Shown here one piece after another: positions 28,188-36,599 of a stretch of 64,000 nt of DNA (the first letter of the stretch is position 1; the number at the start of each line of letters is the position of its first letter). A model generated the notes under the pieces. That model worked only from the letters and a program-made list of their open reading frames with translations. It had not been told where the DNA came from and did no database searches. This DNA comes from Chondrinema litorale. GTDB lineage: Bacteria; Bacteroidota; Bacteroidia; Cytophagales; Flammeovirgaceae. The position numbers and the translations under genes were made by a program. Location: assembly GCF_026250525.1 (NCBI RefSeq), contig NZ_CP111045.1:372001-436000 (forward strand). The letters run 5' to 3'.

Positions 28188-29594
28188 TTAGGAATGGATT
28201 TCTAAATCTTTTTCAATCTCTTCGAGCGATTTGCCTTTTGTTTCTGTTAATCTTGATTTTATCAGGAAAAAACCAACGACACATATGCCTGCATAACACC
28301 AAAAAGTACCATGGGCTTCTAACCAATTATTAAGAATTGGAAATGTAAATGTGAGAATAAATGAAGCCACCCAAAGTGCAAAAGTTGCGATTGAGACAGC
28401 AACCCCTCTTACTCGATTTGGAAAAATCTCTGCAAGTACCACCCATGTTACAGGTGCCAATGACATAGCATAAACAGAAATAGCAAGTATTACCAGACTT
28501 AAAATAGGCCAACCAGACCAGCCTGCATAATAGCTAAAGCCCAAAATAATATAGATGATAGCTAAACCTCCTGCACCAAACAAGAGAAGCTTTCTTCTGC
28601 CTAATTGATCTACAACACGCATGGCGATAAGTGTAAAAGCCAAGTTTACGCTTCCTGTAATTACAATATTAAAAAGCATATCGCTTACACTATACCCGGC
28701 AGAGGTAAAAATTTCATCTGCGTAATTGAATATGATGTTTATACCACACCATTGCTGAAAAACTGCTAGTATTATTCCGGTGATTAAAACAGGTCTAAGT
28801 TTTCTGTTAGCCAGTTCAGACCATTTTATTTTTTCTACATTTTTAACCTGAACAAGGGAGTTTTGTATACCATTTATTTCTTGTTGTGCATATTGTTCTC
28901 CACCAATTTTTCTTAATATATCTTCAGCTTTTACCAGATTTTTAGTTTTTGCCAGAAAACGTGGACTCTTAGGAACAAAAAACATTAATACAAAAAATGC
29001 TGATGCAGGAATAATTTCAGCCCAAAACATTATTCGCCAACCTGTTATGCCATTCCAAGAATTAAGAATCTGTTGTTCTGTATAACCATCTGGAATGGTA
29101 TCGGCAATAAGGTAATTACATATTTGTGCAGAGAGAATGCCAATAACTATGGTAAGTTGGTTTATAGCTACCAATCTGCCCCGATACTCAGCTGGAGAAA
29201 TTTCTGCAATATACATAGGTGAAAGTGCAGAAGCCATACCAATACCGACTCCACCTATTACTCGGTAGATTATAAAGAGCACATAATTATCTGTGGCTCC
29301 ACTACCGTAAGCAGAGAGAATAAAAAGAAGTGCAGCTAAAATTAAAGGTTGCTTTCTGCCGTATTTATCAGAAACACCTCCAGATAACATTGCACCAGCT
29401 ACACAGCCAATTAATGCACTGCTCATTGCCCAACCTTGTAAAGTAGGATTATTCTGAATTTGGAAAAATAATTCGTAAAATGGTTTAGCACCTCCAATTA
29501 CCACCCAATCGTAGCCAAAAAGTAAACCACCCATTGCAGAGGTTAAGGCGAGTGCTAATAAATATGGGATATTATATTGATATTTTTGTTTCAT
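28188..29594 (-). CDS. Sugar porter of the major facilitator superfamily
   Basis: An inner-membrane sugar/H+ symporter of 468 residues with 12 predicted membrane segments. All sugar-porter signatures are present: GGLLFGYDWVVIGG in TM1, DKYGRKQ after TM2, PAEYRGRL, PKSPRFL, QQWCGINIIFNY in TM7, DQLGRRK, PVTWVVLAEIFP in TM10 and TETKGKSLEEIE at the end. In TM1 the usual D-x-G-V/I is altered to D-WVVIGG. It is first in the operon, so it likely brings in the monosaccharide or disaccharide freed by the GH2 enzymes. The next gene begins 70 bases on. Confidence 0.93.
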   Translation of the reverse strand: MKQKYQYNIPYLLALALTSAMGGLLFGYDWVVIGGAKPFYELFFQIQNNPTLQGWAMSSALIGCVAGAMLSGGVSDKYGRKQPLILAALLFILSAYGSGATDNYVLFIIYRVIGGVGIGMASALSPMYIAEISPAEYRGRLVAINQLTIVIGILSAQICNYLIADTIPDGYTEQQILNSWNGITGWRIMFWAEIIPASAFFVLMFFVPKSPRFLAKTKNLVKAEDILRKIGGEQYAQQEINGIQNSLVQVKNVEKIKWSELANRKLRPVLITGIILAVFQQWCGINIIFNYADEIFTSAGYSVSDMLFNIVITGSVNLAFTLIAMRVVDQLGRRKLLLFGAGGLAIIYIILGFSYYAGWSGWPILSLVILAISVYAMSLAPVTWVVLAEIFPNRVRGVAVSIATFALWVASFILTFTFPILNNWLEAHGTFWCYAGICVVGFFLIKSRLTETKGKSLEEIEKDLEIHS

Positions 29595-29632
29595 ATTTAC
29601 TTGCGAACAATGTTATTCTAATGGTTAATTAT

Positions 29633-29648
29633 TTTGATCGAAATCAAA
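29633..29648. promoter_or_regulatory. Short palindrome between sugar porter and AraC genes
   Basis: TTTGAT-4 bases-ATCAAA sits 39 bases before the porter start. It is the only clear dyad in this divergent region and could be the operator for the AraC-type activator, though AraC sites are more often direct repeats. Confidence 0.3.
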
Positions 29649-29689
29649 CTATAATTTTTACTTTCGATTTCTTTAATTTTATGCACATG

Positions 29690-29721
29690 TTGCAAGTCAA
29701 AGTTATAAATATTACATTTTG
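29690..29721 (+). promoter_or_regulatory. Putative promoter of the AraC-family gene
   Basis: A TTG at 29690-29692 and TACATTTTG at 29713-29721 are 20 bases apart. This approximates the Bacteroidota -33/-7 pattern, with one extra T in the -7 box. It is placed about 70 bases before the first start codon. Confidence 0.35.
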
Positions 29722-29787
29722 ATCAGATGGATTTTAATCCATAAAATATGGACAATTCATTTGAAATAAAGCAGATAGTGATTAATC

Positions 29788-30690
29788 ATGAGAAGCAGGA
29801 ATGCAAATACGCAGAAGCTAATGCGGCAAGGGTTTACGGGAGAAAAAATGATGGTAGTTCCAAGGGAATTAATCAAGAAATATCTGGCAAATAACGTTGT
29901 AAATAACTTATACTTAACCGATATCGGCTATTTCCCAAAAGCACTAAACCATTTTAGAAACCGACCAAATGGTTCTCTTGAATATATTCTTATTTATTGT
30001 ATTGAAGGACAAGGTATAATTAAAACTAAAAATCAAAAGTTTGAACTAACACCAAATTCATTTTATATTATTTCTCCACAAGAGAAACATACTTATCAGT
30101 CTAGTGGATCTATGCCTTGGAGTATTTATTGGGTGCACTTTACGGGTAAAACTGTCAGCTATCTCTATCAAAAGTTTAGCGATTTAAATAACGGGAATCC
30201 AGTTCCAATTTCTAATCCACAAAGCAAAACAACTGAATTTGATCACATACTCGATCTTTTTAGCCTTGGTTATAGGGACGAAGTGTTTGAATATTCGAGT
30301 ATGCTACTTCATAAGCTTATTGGCTCTTTTCTTTATGATTCTTTAATTTCTCCAAATACTATTCAAAATGATGATACAGTAAAAAGAATTGTTGAATTTA
30401 TGAATGAGCATATTTATGACACACTTACAATTAAAGACATTGAGAAGCATTTTGGGAAATCATCTTCTACTCTATTTACGATTTTTAAGAATAAAACAGG
30501 CCATTCAATTATGCAATTTTTTAGTCTTATCAAGATTCAAAAAGCTTGTGAGTTAATCAACTTAACCTCCATGTCAATAAAGGAAATCAGCTACAAACTA
30601 GATTACCAAGACCCCTTATATTTTTCTCGTGTATTCAAAAAATTTATGGGTGTACCTCCTACAAAATATAAAAGAGAAAATAATAGTTGA
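29788..30690 (+). CDS. AraC-family regulator with cupin domain
   Basis: A 300-residue activator. The N-terminal cupin (about 40-170; ILIYCIEGQGII, YIISPQEKHTY, MPWSIYWVHFTG) is the sugar-binding type seen in AraC/RhaS/XylS proteins. The C-terminal double helix-turn-helix lies at about 205-300 (TIKDIEKHFGKSSSTLFTIF; SIKEISYKLDYQDPLYFSRVFKKFMGVPPTKYK). It is transcribed away from the sugar porter/GH2 operon with 193 bases between, so it is the likely activator of that operon. A later start at 29848 (MVVPRELI) would still keep both domains. Confidence 0.92.
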   Translation: MRSRNANTQKLMRQGFTGEKMMVVPRELIKKYLANNVVNNLYLTDIGYFPKALNHFRNRPNGSLEYILIYCIEGQGIIKTKNQKFELTPNSFYIISPQEKHTYQSSGSMPWSIYWVHFTGKTVSYLYQKFSDLNNGNPVPISNPQSKTTEFDHILDLFSLGYRDEVFEYSSMLLHKLIGSFLYDSLISPNTIQNDDTVKRIVEFMNEHIYDTLTIKDIEKHFGKSSSTLFTIFKNKTGHSIMQFFSLIKIQKACELINLTSMSIKEISYKLDYQDPLYFSRVFKKFMGVPPTKYKRENNS

Positions 30691-30773
30691 GTTAATTTTT
30701 AAAATAGATATTCCATCAAACATTTCTTTAGCACTTTATATTAATAATTTTCAATCCTTTTTAACATAAAGAC

Positions 30774-30805
30774 AAAAAAGACCGCCTAAATTAGACAGTC
30801 TTTTT
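30774..30805. terminator. Bidirectional terminator between convergent AraC and alcohol dehydrogenase genes
   Basis: A stem AAAAAGAC...CTAA with TTAG...GTCTTTTT, with A-rich and T-rich ends on both sides and two internal mismatches. It is placed between the AraC stop (30690) and the dehydrogenase stop (30830), and fits termination from both directions. Confidence 0.65.
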
Positions 30806-30829
30806 GAATAGATAATATACTGATAAAAA

Positions 30830-31996
30830 TTAAGCTGTTGCTACTGTTTCAGTATAAATAATACCTTCGTAGCAAGCATTATAGATAGCTTTTAACTCCT
30901 CAAGAGTTGGAACACGAGGGTTAAATCCTGTACAAGGATCAGCCAATGCATTTTTAGCAATATAGTCTAGGTTTTTATCCCAATCTTCTTTTGAAATACC
31001 AAATTCTTTGATAGATGAGATATTACCAACTTTTTCTCTTAACTGCTCAATTGAAACAGCTAAATCTTCTGCAGAATTACCGCCAATGACTTTTGCCAAA
31101 GCAGGGTATTTTTCTGTAGCTAATTCGTTGTAACGAATCACATTTGGTAAGAAGATCGCATTAGAACAACCATGAGGAATGCCGTATAATGCCCCTACTT
31201 GGTGCGATAATGAGTGTACAATTCCTAACCAAGCATTGTTAAATGCCAATCCTGCCATAAAAGAAGCATCGTGCATATTTTGTCTAGCTTGTATGTTTTG
31301 AGGATTGTTTACGGCTTCTTCCAAGTTATCAAAAACAATTTCTAGTCCGCCTTTAGAAAGCACATCTGCATAATTGTCGTCAATGTTAGAAACAAATGCT
31401 TCTACACAGTGAGTTAATGCATCTAATCCTGTATTTGAGGTAACATGTGCAGGCATTGAAGCACAAATTTCACCATCTACAATAGCAATATCAGGCGTTA
31501 GCTCGTATGATACAATCGGATATTTTACACCTTTATCTCTATCGGTAATTACAGCTAAACCAGTTGTTTCGGTTCCTGTTCCACTTGTTGAAGGAATGGC
31601 AATAAATTTTGCCTTATTTCTAAGTGTAGGAACACTAAATGGTTTTGTTAAATCATCGAAATTGGTTTCAGGATGCTCATAAAAAATCCACATAGTTTTA
31701 GCTGCATCTATTGCCGAACACCCCCCTAAACCAATTATCCAATCTGGTTCAAAATTACGCATAGCTTCTGCGCCTTTAAGACAAGTTGCAGATGATGGGT
31801 CTTCTTCTACACCATCAAAAACTACACTTTCAATTCCAGCTTTTTTTAAGAAGTCAATTGCTTTCTCCAACGTTCCGTTCCTTTTCATTGAACCTCCGCC
31901 TAATACGAAGAAAGCTTTTTTACCTTTAATTTCTTTTAATTCTGAAAGGCTTCCTGCTCCGTGAAATACCTCTCCTGCGATGAATAATTTGCTCAT
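30830..31996 (-). CDS. Iron-containing (group III) alcohol dehydrogenase
   Basis: An NAD(P)-dependent oxidoreductase of alcohols and aldehydes, 388 residues. Metal ligands appear as Asp192, His196 (GLDALTH), His261 (IVHSLSH) and His275 (GIPHG), with the same spacings as in FucO. The nucleotide loop is GLGGCSAIDAAK (about 89-100), with Cys where GGGS usually has Gly. The block SGTGTETT (about 138-145) is typical. Its upstream neighbour on the same strand is an AraC regulator, 66 bases away, a possible controller. The substrate is open; 1,2-propanediol, butanol and methanol members share these motifs. Confidence 0.93.
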   Translation of the reverse strand: MSKLFIAGEVFHGAGSLSELKEIKGKKAFFVLGGGSMKRNGTLEKAIDFLKKAGIESVVFDGVEEDPSSATCLKGAEAMRNFEPDWIIGLGGCSAIDAAKTMWIFYEHPETNFDDLTKPFSVPTLRNKAKFIAIPSTSGTGTETTGLAVITDRDKGVKYPIVSYELTPDIAIVDGEICASMPAHVTSNTGLDALTHCVEAFVSNIDDNYADVLSKGGLEIVFDNLEEAVNNPQNIQARQNMHDASFMAGLAFNNAWLGIVHSLSHQVGALYGIPHGCSNAIFLPNVIRYNELATEKYPALAKVIGGNSAEDLAVSIEQLREKVGNISSIKEFGISKEDWDKNLDYIAKNALADPCTGFNPRVPTLEELKAIYNACYEGIIYTETVATA

Positions 31997-32062
31997 GATT
32001 TTTATTTTTAATTACAATGCAAAATTATTCTACGCTAGCGCCAGATTAGTATAAATATGAGA

Positions 32063-32941
32063 CTATGCGTTATACATTTGCTCCAATTTAAATTGTAGAT
32101 CGCTTGGCGTTTCTTTCAACTTGGCTTTTACAAACTTATGCAAAGCTGATGGAGAGCTAAATCCCAAATCCAAAGCAATTTGCTTATGCGATAAATCTGA
32201 ATACAACATTTGTCGCTTTATTTCTGTAAGGATTCGATTATGTATGGCATTTATAGCTGTTTCACCACAATGTTTCTTTGTAATTGCATTTAATTTTTTT
32301 GTGCTTATAGCAAGCTTATCTGCATAATGTTTTACTGTTCTATATTCTTTATAATGTGTATTTAAAACTTTTTTAAACTGAATGTATAACAGCTTATCAG
32401 ATTCGAGATGTAACATAGGAATTTCTCCATGTAAGGCTTCAATAATGCCTAAAAGCAAAATTTTAATGTAAAATCGAGCTTGTTCTTTTTTAATGAGACT
32501 TGGAGTCGCATATATTTTTTCTATGGCATAAGTATGTGCTAAAGTTTGCTCAAAATCCTCTTCAGTTAATTGCACACATCTAAGCCTTGCAGAAAGGTTT
32601 ACATTATATACCGTTAATTCATTATTTAAAATATCTGAACAAAAAAGCACTTCATCAAAAAGTAATACCTTGCCAGAAACATCATCACTTATATCACTGA
32701 TTACTTGAATTTGATCTGGAAATATTACCGATACTTTGCCGGGTTTTAATTTATGATAATCGTCTTCGATTTGTACTTTAATACTGCCTTGAGTTAAAAA
32801 TATTAGGCAAAAATGATCTTTCTTATGCGCCTTGGCATAAGTCTCCAAATATTCTGCTGATAAATCAAATAGGCGAAATGATAGACTGTGGTCTTCTTTC
32901 TTTTGAATGTGTTGTTTTAATAATATCCTCGATACCTCCAT
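32063..32941 (-). CDS. AraC-family transcription regulator
   Basis: A regulator of 292 residues from the ATG at 32941. An earlier in-frame start at 33031 adds 30 residues that do not resemble the family. The N-terminal cupin-like part (about 10-130; FCLIFLTQGSIKVQIE, LKPGKVSVIFPDQ) precedes a C-terminal HTH pair (about 190-285; VKHYADKLAISTKKLNAITKKH; SHKQIALDLGFSSPSALHKFVKAKL). It precedes the alcohol dehydrogenase on the same strand and may regulate it. Confidence 0.88.
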   Translation of the reverse strand: MEVSRILLKQHIQKKEDHSLSFRLFDLSAEYLETYAKAHKKDHFCLIFLTQGSIKVQIEDDYHKLKPGKVSVIFPDQIQVISDISDDVSGKVLLFDEVLFCSDILNNELTVYNVNLSARLRCVQLTEEDFEQTLAHTYAIEKIYATPSLIKKEQARFYIKILLLGIIEALHGEIPMLHLESDKLLYIQFKKVLNTHYKEYRTVKHYADKLAISTKKLNAITKKHCGETAINAIHNRILTEIKRQMLYSDLSHKQIALDLGFSSPSALHKFVKAKLKETPSDLQFKLEQMYNA

Positions 32942-33068
32942 CCTAAATATCTCTAATGTGTTTTTTAGTTTACTTGAACATAAACCTGAGCGCAAAATTA
33001 GTAGTTCAATCTGTCTTTCAGAAATGTACATTGCTTAAAATCACCTCTCTATAAAATCTGAAAAGTAA

Positions 33069-33647
33069 CTAGCTTAACTTCTTACCTAACTTATATACTC
33101 GATCCAACCATTTTTTTCTAAACTCAGCAGTAGAGGTTTTAATGGGTGCTATATAGGTTACTTTTACTGGGCTAATTCCACAAAACTCAAGTGTGCCTTT
33201 TTTAAATTGATTTATAGCAGGTCTTTTCATAAACAAGTAATCGTACCATTGCGGAGTATCTGCTGTAATAATTATTCTGGCTGTTTTGCCTTTAAAGAGT
33301 TTTTTGGGAAAAGCCTTGCCTTCAACATATTCAAATGCAATCCCGGGAAGAAAAACACGATCGATAAAACCTTTCATTAATGCAGGGTAACCATACCACC
33401 ACATCGGAAAAACCCAAACGATGTGATCTGCCTCTCTAATTTTTTTTAGCGCATCTAATAAGTCAGGCTCCATCTCTGTTCTTTTCCGATAGCCAAACTT
33501 TAGATTTAGGCTAAAATTAAGATCGATTAAATTTATATGACTCACTTTTGCCGCTGTATTCGATACTCCATTAATATAGGCATCGGCCAATGCAAAATTA
33601 AAACTTTCTTTATCTGGGTGTCCGTTTATTATTAATATCTTTTTCAT
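33069..33647 (-). CDS. Flavodoxin-fold NAD(P)H oxidoreductase (quinone reductase-like)
   Basis: A 192-residue flavoprotein of the NQO1/MdaB type. It has the opening KKILIINGHPDKESFN, the FMN/FAD loop FPMWWYGYPALMKGFIDRVF (about 80-99) and the late TADTPQWYDY. It probably does two-electron reduction of quinones or other electrophiles. The start at 33647 (MKKILI) is chosen over 33662, which adds five residues ahead of the first strand. It lies 53 bases after the Crp-like gene on the same strand, so the two may form an operon for electrophile response. Confidence 0.88.
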   Translation of the reverse strand: MKKILIINGHPDKESFNFALADAYINGVSNTAAKVSHINLIDLNFSLNLKFGYRKRTEMEPDLLDALKKIREADHIVWVFPMWWYGYPALMKGFIDRVFLPGIAFEYVEGKAFPKKLFKGKTARIIITADTPQWYDYLFMKRPAINQFKKGTLEFCGISPVKVTYIAPIKTSTAEFRKKWLDRVYKLGKKLS

Positions 33648-33700
33648 GTTTTTTTTACACAAAAGAAGATATTACACATGAACCATTAAAGGACATTTGT

Positions 33701-34273
33701 CTAATTCGACATCGATTTTCTTAATCTACTTAAATGTCTTTGAGTGATGCCCAAGTAAGAAGCTAGATAATTTAGTGGTATTAAATTTAAGTAGTCTGCA
33801 TGGTTACGAAGCAAATCTGCATATTTTTTTTCGGCAGTTTCTTTTTGCAAAACAAAAACCCTTTTTTCCAATTTAATATACTCTTGCTCAGACAAATGTT
33901 TAAATAATCTTAACCAATTACTACTACTATTTTCTAATTTTTCAATTACTTGTCTACTAATAGTTAACAGTTCGATATCTATTAAAGCTTGAATATTTTC
34001 TTGTGTAGGTGTTTGAGAAATAAAAGAAGAATAAGCTGTTATAAATGAATTCTCGAAAGTAAAACAATAGGTTACCTCCTCTCCTGCTGATGAGTAATAA
34101 AACGATCTGAAAAAGCCAGAAACAACAAACGCCACTTCTTTACAAGTTTTACCCTCTTTAATATAAAAATCTCCTCTCTTTAAATACTTGGGAATAACAG
34201 AATCACAAAAAAGTTCTATTTCTTCTTTAGTCAAAATATTAAAAGACTCTAAAAATTGTTTCATTTTTACCAT
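33701..34273 (-). CDS. Crp/Fnr-family regulator
   Basis: A 190-residue regulator with a cyclic-nucleotide-binding-like barrel (about 22-115; LKRGDFYIKEGKTCKEVAFV, VSGFFRSFYYSSAGEEVTYCF) and a C-terminal HTH (about 150-188; LNLIPLNYLASYLGITQRHL). The phosphate-binding RxS segment of true cAMP receptors is not evident, as in most Bacteroidota members of this group. The HTH is short, with little of the wing. It is transcribed toward the quinone-reductase gene and probably controls it. A start nine bases further in (34264) is equally good. Confidence 0.88.
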   Translation of the reverse strand: MVKMKQFLESFNILTKEEIELFCDSVIPKYLKRGDFYIKEGKTCKEVAFVVSGFFRSFYYSSAGEEVTYCFTFENSFITAYSSFISQTPTQENIQALIDIELLTISRQVIEKLENSSSNWLRLFKHLSEQEYIKLEKRVFVLQKETAEKKYADLLRNHADYLNLIPLNYLASYLGITQRHLSRLRKSMSN

Positions 34274-34554
34274 CTAGTAACCATTCGTTCTTCTCACAAA
34301 GTTAGAAGAAATTAACTTGTATATTGTCCTATTATACTTCTATATTTTTTGTGTTTATAAAAGTGCCTTTATGTAAAGTATACTCTTATACTGCCGCAAG
34401 TCAACTCCCTTGCCCACCCTCTACCATACTGCACTCTACTACTCTTCAATTTGATTTTGTATACAATTTTATATTCCTATATCTTTTATCTATACAATTT
34501 GGCAGAATAGCGATACCTGTATTTTTTAATATTATTATTAGCTAAAATTACAGG

Positions 34555-35697
34555 ATGACACGCTTTAAAGGTTCGACCAGATTAATTTCCATTACAGCCT
34601 GGCTGCTGTTTTTTACTTTTCCTTTATTAAGAACAACTGGAGAAAAAAATGATATTCTTTCTTTACTACAATCATTTGCTTACTGGCAGTTCTGCTTGTG
34701 TTATTTTGCCATTTTCTATCTCAATTCAAAATTTTTAGCACCAAGACTATTATTAAAAAATAATTACATTTTATATGTTGTTTCCATCATCGCTATTGGA
34801 GCTTGTGTATTCTTTATAAAACCATTCGATGCATTAATCCAACATTCCAAAAGTTTGGGCTACATTACTTTGCCACCTTCTGTGATGCCGTATAACGATT
34901 TTTCTGGTCCAGAAAAAAGAGAAGGAAATGGTGATAGCCGACCTTTTCCACCACCAAGAGATTTTGGGCCAGAAGGCCCTGAACGTTCAGATAATCCTTT
35001 TGCCGTTAGAGATGTAACAAGTTTATTTATTTTGGTAGTAATATTAACATTGAGTACAGCAACTGAATCTACCCAACGTTGGCAAGTTACAGAGAGACGA
35101 GTAACCAAAGCGGAAGCAGAAAAGGCTAAAGCAGAACTCTCCTTTTTAAAGGCACAAATTAACCCTCATTTTCTATTTAACACATTGAATAATATTTATA
35201 CTCTGGCGGTTACAGGCAATGAAAAAACTGCCGATAGTATAATGAAACTGTCTAACATTATGCGTTTTGTAACCGACGATGTGCGGGAAGATAGTATACC
35301 ATTAATCCGTGAAGTAGAATGTTTAAAGGATTATATTGATTTGCAAAAGTTACGATTGGGCAAAAAAGCAGATATTACTTTTGAAGCAACTGGCAGCTTA
35401 AAATCTACCAGCATTAGCCCGATGATTTTGCTTACGTTTGTAGAAAATGCTTTTAAGCATGGCATAAGCAAACACGCAGCTTCACCAATTGTAATTAAGA
35501 TTGAGGCAAGGCCTGATAAAATTTCTTTTTTCTGCCAAAATCGCCTTTTCGATAACCAGACAAAACAAGAGCGAAACGGAATAGGTATTAAAAATACCAG
35601 ACAAAGATTGCAACATGTTTATCCATCTAATTACATATTGGAGATAAATCGAGCAGACCAATTATTTACCGTTACCTTGGAAATAAACAAAGCATGA
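34555..35697 (+). CDS. LytS-type sensor histidine kinase
   Basis: A 380-residue membrane kinase. Hydrophobic segments are near 8-26, 38-58, 70-88 and 153-172. Between the last two is a polar, proline-rich extracytoplasmic loop (about 110-150; SRPFPPPRDFGPEG) that may be the sensing part. The His_kinase domain carries the phosphoacceptor His205 (INPHFLFNTLNNI), and the ATPase part is at about 280-375 (VENAFKHGISKH; GIGIKNTRQRL). The stop overlaps the start of the response-regulator gene by four bases (ATGA), so translation is coupled. Confidence 0.92.
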   Translation: MTRFKGSTRLISITAWLLFFTFPLLRTTGEKNDILSLLQSFAYWQFCLCYFAIFYLNSKFLAPRLLLKNNYILYVVSIIAIGACVFFIKPFDALIQHSKSLGYITLPPSVMPYNDFSGPEKREGNGDSRPFPPPRDFGPEGPERSDNPFAVRDVTSLFILVVILTLSTATESTQRWQVTERRVTKAEAEKAKAELSFLKAQINPHFLFNTLNNIYTLAVTGNEKTADSIMKLSNIMRFVTDDVREDSIPLIREVECLKDYIDLQKLRLGKKADITFEATGSLKSTSISPMILLTFVENAFKHGISKHAASPIVIKIEARPDKISFFCQNRLFDNQTKQERNGIGIKNTRQRLQHVYPSNYILEINRADQLFTVTLEINKA

Positions 35698-36401
35698 ACA
35701 CGAAAAAAATAAAGTGTATCGCCATAGACGATGAACCACTCGCTTTAGAATTAATTGAAGAATACATCAAAGATTTTCCATCGTTTGAGTTGATTCAAAC
35801 TTTTGAAGATGCAATTAATGGTGCTGAATTTTTAAAAAAAGCTGATATAGATGTGTTGTTTGTAGACATTCAAATGCCAGATATTACAGGAATAGATTTG
35901 GTGGCTTCGTTAGAAAATAAACCTATTGTGATTTTTACAACTGCATACCGCAACTATGCCTACGAAGGTTTCGAGCTTGAAGCAATGGATTATCTGGTAA
36001 AGCCCATCTCTAAAGATCGTTTTGAACGTGCTATTAACAAAACACTAGAATACTATCAATACAAGCACGGAACAGTTAAAAATCCTTCAGAAGTTTTTTA
36101 TGTTTATGCTAAATACCAGAAAATTAAAATTGTGCAAGATGAGGTACTTTATATAGAAAGCCTCAAAGATTATTGCACTATCTATCTGGAAGATGGTGAA
36201 AGTATTACCACACTGATGCCCTTAAAAAAGCTTTCTGAAATGCTAAGCCCAGACAAGTTCTTTAGAGTCCATAGGAGCTTTATTATTTCTATTCAAAAGA
36301 TAAAATCATTCATCAAACAAAAAGTAACACTCACCAATGGCAAAGAGCTGCCAGTAAGTAGTAAATATGCAAATGAGTTGCAAAATACATTAGGTTCCTG
36401 A
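35694..36401 (+). CDS. LytTR-family response regulator
   Basis: A 235-residue regulator with a receiver domain (about 6-120; acidic pocket Asp12/Asp13 in IAIDDEP, phosphoacceptor Asp58 in LFVDIQMP, Thr in FTTAYRNYAYEGFE) and a LytTR DNA-binding domain (about 138-232; ILYIES-like VLYIESLKDYCTIYL, FFRVHRSFIISIQKIKSF). It is the partner of the preceding kinase. The permease gene 198 bases downstream is a likely target, as such pairs in Bacteroidota often sit beside FtsX-type permeases. Confidence 0.93.
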   Translation: MNTKKIKCIAIDDEPLALELIEEYIKDFPSFELIQTFEDAINGAEFLKKADIDVLFVDIQMPDITGIDLVASLENKPIVIFTTAYRNYAYEGFELEAMDYLVKPISKDRFERAINKTLEYYQYKHGTVKNPSEVFYVYAKYQKIKIVQDEVLYIESLKDYCTIYLEDGESITTLMPLKKLSEMLSPDKFFRVHRSFIISIQKIKSFIKQKVTLTNGKELPVSSKYANELQNTLGS

Positions 36402-36599
36402 TTTATTCTTATTGGAATATTATAGCAGCAGAAATCGCCAATCAATGTGATTGTAAATAATTTATAAAGACAAGTTATTATTCTAAATATTTAATCCACA
36501 CTTGATTTATGTAACAATAAAATAGTATATTTAGATAGCTTCATTTTTTATTATATGATTTTTTTGAGCTAAGCTTTCTAACATATCAAGTATACATAA

